A DNA stretch of 64,000 nt, from positions 1,612,001 to 1,676,000 of the forward strand of contig NC_057371.1 of assembly GCF_016906535.1 (NCBI RefSeq), written 5' to 3'. The notes under the pieces are model-generated. The model saw nothing but the letters and a program-made list of their open reading frames with translations. It was not told where the DNA came from and made no database searches. Positions 34,725 through 47,696 of the stretch are shown piece by piece; the first letter of the stretch is position 1, and each line of letters opens with the position of its first letter. This stretch comes from Rhizoctonia solani. Taxonomy: Eukaryota > Basidiomycota > Agaricomycetes > Cantharellales > Ceratobasidiaceae. The position numbers and the translations under genes were made by a program.

Positions 34725-36277
34725 GCTGGGAGTGTATCGGACGAGTCGTAGTTTGGTCGTAGGCGGGACAGTACCGATTGGGTGGATGAAATAACAAGCA
34801 GAGGATAAGCTGAGGTCATCCGTTGTTCGAGGTCTCGCCAAACATATTGGCAAGCGAGTATCAAAATGCGATAGCCTGGACTTGAGATACTTTAGACCTG
34901 TTTGTCAGAGATCCGTTCAAGGCCGAATCCATCATAGAGCGCAAAGTCTTATCAGGTCGGAATTATAGGCCTGGTATACACTATCAAAAAGGCTAGTTTA
35001 ATCTAATTCAGCCACGCGAAGAAAGTCGGTGCACACAGACTGGCCGCCGACCCTTTGGTTTATCTCTATCCAGAGCGTCGCCGATTGACCAAGGAGGTCC
35101 CAAACGCTCGTACCTGAGTTTCCAACCCCAGGAAAGCTAATCTCTGCGGGGTTCAGTCACGTCGAGGTCATGGAACACTTCAAACGCAGTCGGATACGTG
35201 GAGCAAATGCATGTGGGCCGATACAGGACGTAGCCAGAAAAGATCGTATCAGAAAGTCTGCTTCTGTCCCGGAGAGATATCGGTGGACGTAGCAGTCGGA
35301 CGACCGTAGCCGCCTAGAATGCTGAAAGACCGAGAATCTGAATACGGGCGGCGTAAAGTGTGTCGTCATAAGATAAGAGAAAGGCTGTCGTGAGAATAGT
35401 GTTTTAAGGTGTGTGTATGTCTTAGTGATGGTTGGGAGATTCGGTCCGGAGAGCGGGCAGAAAGCGAGCAAGGCACTCGGGCTATATGGCCATATTGGTG
35501 ATTCTGACCGTGCGCGTACCGTTTTGGGCATCGCGAGGCAGATATCAGTACAGATTGTATGGGGCAGATAAAATCACAAGATGAAAATTTGGCGGGATGA
35601 GCCGCGAAGAATGCTCGGTAGGTGGGAAGAAATAGTCGAATGTATGCGATGGTGCTATGTTTATATGCAGTATGAAATGAGAATGAGCGTCCGAGGTCAT
35701 CGCGCGCATATTGGATCGTAGGTATTGTGGAATGCAAAGCAAGTTGGACCCGGGGATACGGGATCTGATCCAGCGCGATTTCCCCAGCTGATTGGCGAAT
35801 TTGCGAAAAAGGCAAGCGGCGCTAAGGACACATGGGTGTGATGACTCGTATCACGTGCGAATCGATTCGAGAGCGAACATTTGAGAAAGCGAAAGCGACC
35901 ATAAGATTCTCGCTCGCCCGCCCGCTGTGTAGTTGGTATCCCTTCCGGGCCTACGCACCTGAACCAGAGAGCCCACGACCGAGGGCCTAGCGCCTTGCGT
36001 CGGAGCCGCCACAGGTAGGTAAGAGTGAATGTTGCCACTGGGCGTCCCAGTAGCGAGTTGCTCACACTGCCCAGTATTCCCCGCAGTTGGTAGCGAGGGG
36101 TCATAGGACTGCCCCGCACAAGCTGAAACGGCCGGGGAATTGCCTATTGTCAGTTGCGAAGTTATCCGCCACACGCTGCCAGCACACGATCGACATTCTT
36201 CTCCCTCCCACCACCACCTTGTCCTCCTCGACAGTCCATCCCCCAGACGCGTCATCTAACCGATTGTATCTTGTCTT
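34725..36277. other. Long intergenic region upstream of the Ser/Pro-rich gene
   Basis: About 1.55 kb. Several minus-strand frames of 120-150 codons occur, but their translations are rich in Ser, His, Arg and Cys, overlap one another in different frames and show no domain or splice logic. The right end is CT-rich (CTCCCTCCCACCACCACC), typical of a fungal promoter or 5' UTR. CACGTG is at 35852-35857. Confidence 0.45.
35852..35857. promoter_or_regulatory. CACGTG E-box upstream of the Ser/Pro-rich gene
   Basis: Context TATCACGTGCG, about 420 bases before the proposed start at 36278. Confidence 0.25.
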
Positions 36278-38420
36278 ATGCTCGACGCGTCCGCAATGAT
36301 TCCTGTTCCATCTTCGTCGCAGCAGCCCCTGAAACCAATTCTGAAACGGAGTGGGAGCAATACCGTCACCAAGTCTGTCACATTCAGCGCAACCAACTCG
36401 CAGGTATTCTTTGCCGATGACTGGGATCGGTCTGCAGTTGAAGTCGTGTCCAAGCTGAGCTATAGGTGTGTTCGAGACCTACATATTGACACACTATCGA
36501 TACTGATCTCGATTGCAGCGATGTTCTCGAGCTGAAACAGCTTTCCCTCGAGTCCCTACCCAGTGACCGCCACGCGTCAATGGGGCTCTCGCCGCTATTG
36601 TCCCACGTTCCGCTCACGCTTTGTCCATTGACTTGTGAAGAGCCAAAAAATTCTAGCTCTTCTTCTACCGAGTCACGCGCTGCTGCACCGCCATCTTCAT
36701 CGGCATCATCCTCGGAGCCCAAGGCTTCCCCTCTCGTTGTTCCTGATTTGTCCATTCTCGCATCACCAGTGCCGACATCCAGTGCGGTTCCATCCGTACT
36801 TCCTCGTCCGCCGCTGTCTCCGGTGTCCTCGGATGCTGGCTCGTCGGCCTCGGTGTCTATGGGGTCCGTCTCACCCCGAACAACTTCCGACTCGTCCCCC
36901 GAGTCTACGCCCCCAAAGATATCCGTTCAACTCACCGCACCTGTTCCAGTCAGGCGACAACTCATGATGAGTTTCCAGCCCCTCTTGCCCGAACCCGGCG
37001 CGGAATGTTAGTCTGGACTCTATACTGTGTCTGCTTCTGCTTCTCACTCTAATTATGTATCCACATAGTGCCTCCTTCTCCTGTATTGTCCGCCTCAAGC
37101 TTATCCGATTCATCCACCGACACTGGAAAAACGCTGTCTATTCTTCTAACGCAAGATCCCATGACACCGACCACTCCACGCACACCACACACGCCCAGCC
37201 AGCTGAGCCCAATTCCCGCTTCCCCCATCAGCCCGACATCATTTGTATTTGGCCCCGCCCCAACTCAGGGTTCTTCGCCAAACAAGTCCCGGTCCTCTCG
37301 CGCAGCAGACTCGGCGCGGTCCTCGGCTCTGCTCGGGCCCAAGTCGGGAGACTTCGGGCAATCTCCCCCGACTAAGTCCGCGGCGGGCAATGTCTCCCCC
37401 GTCTCGCCAATTTCACCTGCCTCGGACAAGACAGTATCCGTCGCCTCTGAACTCGTGCGGCCCGTCCCGCGCCGAGCATACACTCCTGTATCGGACATCC
37501 CGTCCCTTGCTCCGAGCCCACAGACGTCTCTCGTTAGGCGCGCTAGTCTTAGCTCGGCTCCGGACCTAGATCCCGTTCAGCGCACCAAGGGATCGCGCGG
37601 ATTTGACGAGTCTCGCGGGACGAAGCGCCTCGCAATTGCAGCAAGCGCTTGGGTTGATGGGGCTTTGCCGTCGCACAAGGAAGAGCTAGAGACAAGCATT
37701 CCGACTCCTATCGAGCCGAATCTGCGCAGCGTACCATTGCCGCCGGCTCCAACCCCGCCCCGTTCACTCCAGCGGTCCAACAGTTTGAACGAGTCTCAGC
37801 CTCGTCCGTTCAAGTACACTAACCCTTACTCTCAAATCCGGGAAAGCGACGAGTCCACCTCTGTAGGCGAGACTACTCCCCGTCTGCACACGCGCCGCGC
37901 CAGCTCGGACAGGGCAGTTCAACTTACACGCGATTTACCTGCTGCCGCATCTATCAAGAGCACGAGTCTAGCGCTTCCAAATGCTCAAGAAGATAGCCTT
38001 GGGCTCAGCATCGCCCCTCGTGCGCGTCCCCCTCCGGTCTCGATGAGCCGGCCTGTCCCGGCACACCGCGCGAGCGTACATGGATATCCTGTCGGTACTA
38101 ATCGTCCACCCTCGCCCACCCCACAAGCCTTTTCGCGAGGCTATCCCTCCCCGCTCTCGCCCAACCCACCTCTGAGTCATCAGCAACCCCAACTGCAGTC
38201 TCGCTCCGGAAAACCTCTAGCAACCAAGGACGCCAATGCCAACAGGCCCCTGCTCGAGCCACGTTCGGCTAGCTACACACTCTCGGACAGCGGCAAGGGT
38301 GCCAACTTGTTTGATCGCAAGCCACGTAGCGCAAGCGATCTGCCACTTGTGGCACCTCCCGCCGTTGCGACATATTCTGCTCCACTCGGACGTCCGAAGA
38401 ACAGCAAGGTCAGCCGATGA
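36278..38420 (+). CDS. Ser/Pro-rich hypothetical protein
   Basis: Three exons. The first begins MLDASAMIPVPSSSQQPLKPILKRSG and carries KSVTFSATNSQVFFADDWDRS; a short intron (near 36465-36518) joins DVLELKQLSLESLPSDR, and a second joins LLPEPGAE to LPPSPVLSASS. The remaining roughly 450 residues are disordered and Ser/Pro/Thr-rich, with many SP and TP sites (TPTTPRTPHTPSQLSPIP). The only compact conserved-looking part is the N-terminal ILKR..SVTF segment, which resembles a PP1-type or CDK-docking short motif (inference). Heavy SP/TP content suggests phosphorylation by cyclin-dependent or MAP kinases. GC content is higher than in nearby genes. It is likely a regulatory scaffold; no family assigned. 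Confidence 0.7.
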
Positions 38421-39097
38421 GATAAAAATCACTACAGCTTGCCTTTTTTCATTTGGGGGGCCTTTTTTGCGGTTGGGGCTGAATGGTGGAAGAGTAGAAG
38501 AAGAAACTCTACACGCCCGCCTATCCTATCCGGTCCCTATTTGCCGTCCCTTTACGTAGTCCTATATCTAAATTGCTTGCACGTGTTGTCTTGTTTGTTT
38601 TATACCTCAACTATTGGTCGTGTGTGCCTGCCATGTCTCTTGTTCCTGTTTATATGTCTCCTACCCATTTTGATCTTGGTCGCCGTCGTTTTGCCTTTCC
38701 GATATACAACATTCCCGCATTTCTTTTCTTCGTAGTTTTATCTCTTTTGGTGTCGTGGCCATTTTGTCCGTTCTTGCCATCACACTTGATATCCTTTTTT
38801 TTTGTGCCTTGGGTCTTCCATCCTCCATCTCTTCGTCGTATATGTACGTTTTCATGTTATCCTCCCCCCTGTATCAAGCCATCCACGCTATCCCTGTCGA
38901 CCGTTTTTTGGGCTCTTTCTGTCTGCTTGCTTGGTACATTAGCACCTATAGAATTGAAATTTGTTTGTAGTGACTTTTTTCGGATTGTGTGTATTATAAC
39001 ATGCAAGAACCTGTATGGTAGAATTAGACGAGTGTATATACCAGCACTGTGCTGTACTTACGAAATAGATAGAAATATAGATAGCGAGAGCGAATAG
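38421..39097. other. T/C-rich 3' region between convergent genes
   Basis: A pyrimidine-rich stretch that yields a 174-codon plus-strand frame (38573-39097) full of Leu, Phe, Ser and Cys. It is best explained as untranslated 3' sequence. No gene is supported. Confidence 0.5.
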
Positions 39098-39757
39098 CTA
39101 TAACATTACAATCACGGTTGAATAGGAACCCATTACAGCAACGAGGGTGAGGATGAGCGCCCACAAAAAGGGAACCCAACTATGCATTGTTAGTGCCACG
39201 CTTTACTCGAACCGATTCGAGAGTAACTCACGTAGACATGCTAAAGTACCCGACTGAATAGATGGCAGCAAGAACATATCCTGCACTAACCGTTAGTCCT
39301 CCTGACAAATGAACAACATTCCGTCACATACCAACAATCGCCGATCCCACAACCGCAAAGAACGTTCCGGTGAGTATAAAAGCAAGAACCACGGTGACGA
39401 ACAGTTTCGGCGCACGGCGCTTTGCTAGACCCCGGACCAAGAGCGCAAACGTCCCGCACAATGCAAATGAAGAAGCATAGAATATGAGTGTCCAGTATAG
39501 AGTGAAGCGATATATCTCTGGGGTGGGGGGAGTTGAGATCAGAGCGAGTTTGGGTGGTTTCTCTCGATTCGGCAGAGAGGTGCGAGCTCACCAAACGAGT
39601 TGTACAAGTAGTATGTTCCCGGGGGCGGATTGTTTGGATCGTTATCGCCAAAATCGAATCGGGGGTCGTAGAGAGACGGGAAAGACGGTACGACGTATCC
39701 TGGTGGTGGAGTTAGTCCACCGCCATCGAATGGATTATCGAGTTGCTGGAATGACAT
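39098..39757 (-). CDS. TMEM170-family integral membrane protein
   Basis: The start is MSFQQLDNPFDGGGLTPPPG. A soluble Pro/Asp-rich N-terminus (about 55 residues, YVVPSFPSLYDPRFDFGD) is followed by three membrane helices: FTLYWTLIFYASSFALCGTF, LFVTVVLAFILTGTFFAVVG and, after an intron, IVGYVLAAIYSVGYFSMST then WVPFLWALILTLVAVMGSYS. The last motif is characteristic of TMEM170 proteins, which in animals shape ER sheets and tubules. Exons join in frame; the stop is TAG at 39098-39100. The gene is divergent from PGI, sharing 256 bp with one CACGTG palindrome. Confidence 0.85.
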
Positions 39758-39844
39758 CTCGCATCATGGGTCGTGGTCGAGTCTAAGCGCCCTTCGTTAC
39801 CCCACAGCCGCACAAACGCCGAATGACGATCCTTCTTTTTGTTC

Positions 39845-39850
39845 CACGTG
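39845..39850. promoter_or_regulatory. CACGTG E-box in the TMEM170/PGI divergent promoter
   Basis: Context TTCCACGTGATA, 88 bases from the TMEM170 start and 164 from the PGI start. Confidence 0.4.
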
Positions 39851-40013
39851 ATATATTCCCACGATGATCGTTTGTTCCCATGGCTCATTCGCGTCCGGGC
39901 CGCAACTACTCCAGTACTCTCCCACGCCTCACGAACCGAGCCAGACGCGTTCATAAGGATCGCTGATCGAAAGTGCTAGTAGACAACATCGCATACATCC
40001 CACTATCTTGAAT

Positions 40014-42010
<1,997 letters not shown>

Positions 42011-42197
42011 GGAGCTGCTCGGGGCTGGACTATCTTAGGCGGATTATTTGTAGTAATAATTAAAAGATTGAATTTAAACTCTTAATTGTTCATGCTGCAA
42101 AGCATCCATGAGTCTTATGTTGATTATCGGTAGTTCCTAGAATGGGACAAGGGTATAAAGACTCATATAGTTACTCTCCGTCCATCGAGATACGCTC

Positions 42198-42203
42198 CAC
42201 GTG
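42198..42203. promoter_or_regulatory. CACGTG E-box upstream of OHCU decarboxylase
   Basis: Context CTCCACGTGACA, 59 bases before the start codon at 42262. Confidence 0.45.
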
Positions 42204-42261
42204 ACAACATCCAATCTGGAACTGACCACTTGCACTTATCTCATCGGGAGGATACAAAATA

Positions 42262-42809
42262 ATGTCTCTACCATCCATAGCCTCTATCTTGAACTCAAAT
42301 GACACGTCCCGCACATCACCCTTGGCGCAAGCCCTGGCTACTCTGTTCGAGCCGTCCGAGATTCTATACACAAAGGTCGTCCCAAATCTTTCCCTTGGGC
42401 CATCTACAACGTACACGTCCTTGATTGATTCGGCCACAATACTTATTCTCTCACTCCCTTTGGCGGATCAAGCCCACTTCGTAGCGGGGCACCCACGCAT
42501 CGGGGAAGTCAGCAACCTCTCAGCCCTCAGCGCCGCTGAACAGGCCAAACACGCGACTCCTCCCGAAGTATTGGAAAGGCTAAAAGAGCTAAACGAAGCG
42601 TACGAGAAACGATATCCTGGGCTAGTTTATATTACGTTTGTAAACGGACGCACGAGGGCAGATATTGTTCCTGAATGGAAGAGGCTGTTACAGGAGACCC
42701 GGTGGAAGTTGGCGGAGAGGATTGGAGGAAGGAGTTGCAAAGGGCTGTAGAGGACGTGGGGAAGATCGCCAAGAGTCGATTGGGCAAGTTGGTTATAGGT
42801 CCGGATTGA
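42262..42809 (+). CDS. OHCU decarboxylase (purine catabolism), apparent 1-nt frameshift
   Basis: It converts 2-oxo-4-hydroxy-4-carboxy-5-ureidoimidazoline to (S)-allantoin, the third step after urate oxidase. The family motif HFVAGHPRIGEVSNLSALSA (catalytic His and the GHPRIG loop) and PPEVLERLKELNEAYEKRYPG, then YITFVNGRTRADI, are clear. The gene has no intron. At 42718-42722 one base seems lost: the raw frame ends early at GGRSCKGL, while restoring it gives the expected WRKELQRAVEDVGKIAKSRLG and stop TGA at 42807-42809. The corrected 3' end overlaps the end of the convergent MED4 gene by 17 bases. Confidence 0.88.
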
Positions 42810-43607
42810 GATCCAGATCCAGCAGGTCGGCTTCTTGTTGCATTTGGGCTTGGTGTCTTTGATAGTCATGTCTGTATGGATTGAAAGCTGCTTCGACCGG
42901 GTCGACAGAGGGCGAGCGAAGGTTTTCTACAAAATATTTGGTGAATAAATAAATAAGATACCTCGTGTGGAGACTCACCAGGTTCCTTGGGATTAACCCT
43001 CTCCAAAGCTGGTCGTTCGGCCAACCTCCCAGCACGCATTTTCTCTTCGTTCGGGAAGGGAGGCTTAATCCAGTGTGGGGCTGGTTGGTCTGGTCCGATA
43101 GGTCCTTTCGAAGTCGGCGGTGCAGATGTAAATCCGCTCAGAATAGAGGCATAGTTGAGAAGCTGTTGGTAGGGAACAGCGCCTGCCGTTCAAGTTCAAA
43201 TCAATCATACCCAAGCGTGGTGAGGCAAAAGATCTTACCCTTGGCAGACAATTCAATTTCCTTAATCCTCTTCTCTCCCTCCTCAACAATCCCACCCAAC
43301 TCTTTATGCGCTTCGTCGAGGCTTGACCATACAGTTCTCAGCTTTTCATCCAACTCCAGGACTCGGTACTAAGATCCTCAATCAATTTTTGATTCGCTTG
43401 GTGTTCTCGCGCAGTAGCTAATGCCTGGGCCAATACCAAGTCTGTCTCGAGAAATGTCGAGATGTGAGGGGCTTGTTGCTGTGTTTGGGTACGTAAACCA
43501 GATTGAGAGAGCGAGGAAAAGAGCGAGTGAGTGAGCGTCTCGAAGGTCGTCAGTGGTGCATGAATCAGGTCTTGGGTCGTTTCGGGCTCGAGTGGCTGTA
43601 TAGACAT
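42793..43607 (-). CDS. MED4: Mediator complex subunit 4 (apparent 1-nt frameshift)
   Basis: MED4 is part of the Mediator middle module linking activators to RNA polymerase II. The protein begins MSIQPLEPETTQDLIHAP and has a long helical region (ETDLVLAQALATAREHQANQKLIEDL, LDEKLRTVWSSLDEAHKEL, GEKRIKEIELSAKG), then the family signature VPYQQLLNYASIL followed by TSAPP and HWIKPPFPNEEKMRAGRL. The tail ends EADLLDLDLNPDL. The raw frame stops after STESWSWMKS; inserting one base near 43361 restores EVLELDEKL. The stop TAA is at 42793-42795. A CACGTG palindrome is 48 bases upstream. Confidence 0.85.
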
Positions 43608-43654
43608 TGTGGTGGTTATGCTTTGGATGGGGCGCTTGACCTCATGTACAGACC

Positions 43655-43660
43655 CACGTG
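43655..43660. promoter_or_regulatory. CACGTG E-box upstream of MED4
   Basis: Context ACCCACGTGATG, 48 bases before the MED4 start codon at 43607. Confidence 0.45.
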
Positions 43661-43759
43661 ATGATACTTTCGTGTATTTCTATCTTCGAGCGAGACATTC
43701 GTACATCCGAGTTCTGTGTATATCACGTATTGTACACTTATATTCTGTCTAGCTTCAAA

Positions 43760-45040
43760 CTAATCCTCAGCGAGCCTTAGGGCCTGCTCAATATCGTCTA
43801 TATCGGGAAGAATAGCCGGGGGTTTATTCCCATAGTAGAACCGCTGCGCAACGATAGCTATGGTACCATAACCCGATTAGCCCATTTATTTTAAACGAAG
43901 CTTACGGGTACCCACCAAAATCGACAGACAACTGAAAAATAGCGCAAACCTTGAATTGCATAGGAGATGATTGAAGGAAGAAGTATACTGTTCTATTAAT
44001 TGAAGTTAGTGGAAGGGAAAGGGAGTATTTCACTTGTCTCAGCTCACTTGTAGGCATCTCCTCCCACCCATCCTAGCAATGTCGACATGCGGAAGCCGTA
44101 TAGTGATTTTTGTCGATAATTGCTATTTTGGAATGCATTGGTAGTGATTATGAGGGTTAGTTCAGATATTCAAAAGCGCAGTTCGAGTTATCGAGACAGT
44201 TGGGCTACGTTAGATTACTAATCAACAACAGAGGGGAGAAAGAGAGTACCTGTATAACTGCGGAAGAGGGAGTGTACTCTCGAGTCCGAGAGCGAAGAAT
44301 CCAAGAGCGTCAACGAACCAAGACATGCGCCCAAAAATTAGCTCTACGATCGTTAAAACCACGCTATCGGCCATAATTAGTGGAGCACGACAAGCTGAAG
44401 ATGACAAACCGGAGGAAGAGGGAGGGTGATAAATGAAGGAGTGACTATGTCGAGACAGGGACGTACATCAATCCAGCCAAAAATTCAATGTAGGTTCCAT
44501 AGCTGGGCCACTGCCAGAACCCATACGGGCGCGTACTAACACCCACTGACTCGGGAGAGATATCCGGGCGATAGCGAATGCAGATATACAGGAGGGCGAG
44601 CTGCGCGAGTATCATTAAGATTGATTGAATGAGCAACGCTACAATCAACAGTTTAGTTCACAGTCAAGAACATGGGTGGGCAGACTTACGGAATTCAAAT
44701 CGATTCCCAAGCCAAAAGAAACACCTTGCTATATTGGCTATTAACAGAATTGCGCATACTTGAAGAGAAAGTCAGTCAAATTTTAGTGGGCATATGATTG
44801 AGCGTACCGTCTCGGGAAAAGCCTGAAGAGTCTCTGCATATAGTCAAGCGATCAGTCAATCCGAACTGCTACCTCTGAGGTTGTGATTTGGCGTACTTGT
44901 TTCTAACGATTGAAACAGCTGTCCATAAAGCTATAAGCTGGGAGCAGTAGACAGAGTTGTCATTACTTACCCTGGTCGGCATAGACGAGTGGAGGCCCCA
45001 CAGCCATACCAATACTTGAAAGTGTGGATATCCATGTCAT
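43760..45040 (-). CDS. PQ-loop protein, SLC66A2 (PQLC1)-like
   Basis: Built from about eight small exons, each near one membrane helix. The first reads MTWISTLSSIGMAVGPPLVYADQ, containing a PP-type first loop. The helix LLIQSILMILAQLALLYICIRY precedes a tryptophan-rich loop (YGFWQWPSYGTYIEF). The second PQ motif is in SWFVDALGFFALGLESTLPLPQLYRNYRQKSLYGFRMSTLLGWVGGDAYK, then FFLQSSPMQFKVCAIFQLSVDFAI and an acidic end (PDIDDIEQALRLAED). PQ-loop proteins sit in Golgi, endosome or lysosome membranes; SLC66A2 relatives are linked to phospholipid and endosome-to-Golgi balance. Some exon joints are approximate. It is divergent from the heme lyase gene. Confidence 0.8.
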
Positions 45041-45159
45041 TATGGTGGGAGGTATTGAACGGGAACGGTGCACGTGACCGGGTCCCACGATTTTGACGTG
45101 CGCTTGGGTTTTTGTGATCGGCGCTCATTTCTCTTTCTCTCCGTCTGTCGACGACTGCC
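45041..45159. promoter_or_regulatory. 119-bp bidirectional promoter with E-box
   Basis: The whole gap between the PQ-loop gene and the heme lyase start codons is 119 bases and holds CACGTG at 45071-45076 and a TTTCTCTTTCTCTC pyrimidine tract beside the heme lyase start. Shared control is likely by geometry. Confidence 0.6.
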
Positions 45160-46231
45160 ATGGGTCAAAACGCTTCCACTCCTGCTCCTGCGCCAACAGC
45201 AGCTGTTAACCCTCATGCTGGGGTAACGGGTGCTCCTCCTCCAAGTTGTCCTATGCATACGGCCGCTCCTCCTCCGGTCGCCCAATGCCCGATCCCACAT
45301 GATCCCGACGCACTAAACCCACATAACAATATGCCAATACTCAATCAAAATCGTGCACCGGGTCAAATAATGGACCTTCCAACAAACAGGTCTGTCTCAT
45401 CTATTCCTCGGGCCGCAGGGAGCACGTATGGCCCTACCGGCCCTGCTGCTGGAGCAGACACTGCTGCAGGGAAATGGGAATACCCGTCTCCTCAACAGTT
45501 TTATAACGCGCTCGTGCGGAAGGGGTGGGAGACCCCAGAAGAACATGTCGAGACTATGGTTCATATTCATAATTTCCTTAACGAAGAGGCCTGGCTCGAG
45601 GTTCTGAGGTGGGAGGCCAAAAGAGAGGGCGGGTGAGTGGCCAAACCAATTGAATTTCAGCTCAATCACTTAATCCGAGTTCAACGAATTCAAACCCTAA
45701 TCCCATGTCTTTTTAGCCCAGAAGAGGCAGCTGATCTCCAGCTTGTTAAGTTCCAAGGCCGACCCGGTCAGCTTTCACCCAAAGCCCGGCTATTCCAGTT
45801 TGCTGGTTGGCTTTTACCCTCTCGTTTCGAGTACGTGATCGCACTCACATTACCGGCGCCCAATACTCACGCTATTGGTATGGGTGTATGCAGCGTCCAA
45901 CCACCGTTTGATCGCCATGACTGGATTGTTCGGCGTCCAAAGACACAAGAGGAAGTTCGATACGTGATCGATTACTACGGCGGAGAGTCGGATGAGAATG
46001 GTATGTTTTACACCAACCTTACTCGGTCCGATTTACTCAAGTTCTCGCAATTGGATTTCATCCGTCCGGATTAACCCAACGATCTGAATAATCACAGGTC
46101 AACCAGTATTCAACCTGGACGTCAGACCAGCATTGGACAACTTTGATAGCATCAAAATGAGGATTAGCGCCGCTACTTCTGAGGCATGGTCCACCTTCCG
46201 CCAGGGGAATACAGGAGCTCCCCAATCATAA
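45160..46231 (+). CDS. CYC3: Cytochrome c heme lyase (holocytochrome c synthase)
   Basis: A mitochondrial intermembrane-space enzyme that attaches heme to apocytochrome c. The N-terminal half has two CP heme-regulatory motifs (SCPMHTAAPP and QCPIPHDPD), a feature of the family. Then come NNMPILNQNRAPGQ, IPRAAGSTYGPTG, KWEYPSPQQFYNALVRKGWETPEEHVETMVHIHNFLNEEAWLEVLRWE and FDRHDWIVRRPKTQEEVRYVIDYYGG, ending in LDVRPALDNFDSIKMRI. The conserved histidine in VHIHNFLNE is the expected heme ligand. Four exons join in frame, with stop TAA 46229-46231, so the gene looks intact. It may serve cytochrome c and, as in fungi with one lyase, cytochrome c1. Confidence 0.92.
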
Positions 46232-47307
46232 AGGTGTACGCCCACCGAGGGTCTGGTTAGCTTAGATATCTATTATGTATTGTCAACATGCTCGTGTTGT
46301 GTATTTCCATTTCATTCAGTTATTTTTACTCGCAAAACACTTTTCGTGGCCTTGAATTTCCAACACCCCAGACCTCCATTATATTTAAGTTACTAAGATT
46401 CATCACCATTGGTTGGCTTACATTTATGATATAGAAACATCATCGTGAGACGTTGAGTTTTACTCAAATTGTATATCCCTCTCCATTGAATTGAGTTATT
46501 TATATTAATTTGGCCAAGACCTATTAGATTTTCAGCGCTCTGTGCCGTTATAGCAGCTTATGCACTCCGAGACTTGCACATGCTCTCAACTAGCTGAACA
46601 AGTTTAAATTAGTGCCATCAAACACTTGTCAACCCCTATAAACGAGGTACGAGTTCCCCTTACGCATACACATCGGCGTGTATTAGGTGCCGGGTGATGT
46701 AAGCTTTATGGGCGGTTGTCTGTAAATCTGGCCGCAAAGGAGAGGGGGCTGTGTGAAATGGTGGTATGATTCTTCTTCAAAGTGCTAGTCAAAGACACAT
46801 GGTATATGTCACTGGATCGCCTGCGGTCGATCAACGACTTTAACCATATTAGGCTTCGGTTGGGTATGAAACCAGGCGCGCAGGCAATATGTCACGATCC
46901 GTGTCGACGCGATCCTACCCCTATAGAAGGTATGTCCCCGTACAAAAGATGTATACTACTGGATGATTATACGGAAAGTTATGAGGTGTAAGAAACAACT
47001 ATCGAGAAACCCACCGTTAACAGCGCTTCTGGACCCGCAGTCCAATACACTCGGACCCGCAGTCGCGTGTTCGGACCTTACTTTCTCCGTGTTACCGAAT
47101 TAACCATTCTGCATCATGAGTGAAGGTTATTGAGTAAACTTAAAGAGAACCAGGTAGACGCAACGAATAATTAATGTACGATTGCCTTGCACGGGTACCA
47201 ATGAGGGGGCGAGTGCGATTGACCATAAAATCCGTATAAACTAGGCCCTTGAGTTCAACATGCAAACCTATCCTACATCCCTAAATTCAGACGCGTAGTA
47301 CCTGGCT
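46232..47307. other. AT-rich intergenic region
   Basis: About 1.1 kb without a recognisable gene. One 69-codon frame (46782-46991) has no domain or splice partners. A GGACCCGCAGTC sequence occurs twice (about 47031 and 47053), a small direct repeat. Confidence 0.45.
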
Positions 47308-47696
47308 ATGGCTATACCATCTCGCTCAGTCTATCAGGCCCCGATCTCACTGTATACTCGCCATACAACCCCTGACGGTTCTCTGACCCAGTGAGTTGCT
47401 TCTATCTTTAATTTTCCTATTAGGTTCGTTGCCGTTTCTCGACTTTAACTCAACTATTGTTTGTATTCATCTACCAGAGGCTCAAGAGCTCGTGAGCTAT
47501 TCGATTTTGTGAAATCTAGCTTCAAAAACAAACACGCTAGGTACTTGTCCACTCAACACGATACAAACACAGACCACTAACTGAAGTTTGAAGTAGAGGT
47601 GCACGTCATGGCGTTGTGCAAGCAGATCCTATCACTCCGCAAAGAGGCGATACCAACCAAGAGGAAGGCATGGGCCATAGATCCAATAGATTCTAG
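47308..47696 (+). CDS. Small hypothetical protein, three exons
   Basis: Exons 47308-47390, 47478-47540 and 47597-47696 join with phase-matched GT..AG introns of 87 and 56 bp to give an 81-residue protein. It starts MAIPSRSVYQAPISLYTRHTT, has a short helical patch (ARELFDFVKSSFKNKHA) and ends Gly/Gln/Asp-rich (DPITPQRGDTNQEEG). No domain is recognised and no signal peptide or membrane segment is seen. Support is the coherence of two introns with continuous frame and a coding-like composition in otherwise AT-rich sequence. It could still be a remnant exon set of a decayed gene. Confidence 0.45.

Noticed and set aside
35157..36255. Overlapping minus-strand frames of 124-149 codons upstream of the Ser/Pro-rich gene
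   Set aside because: They overlap in several frames, have implausible composition and no conserved segments or consistent introns.
38573..39097. A 174-codon plus-strand frame with hydrophobic stretches resembling a membrane protein
   Set aside because: The sequence is pyrimidine-rich and yields only Leu, Phe, Ser, Pro and Cys runs. It sits between convergent genes and has no family features, so it is read as 3' untranslated sequence.
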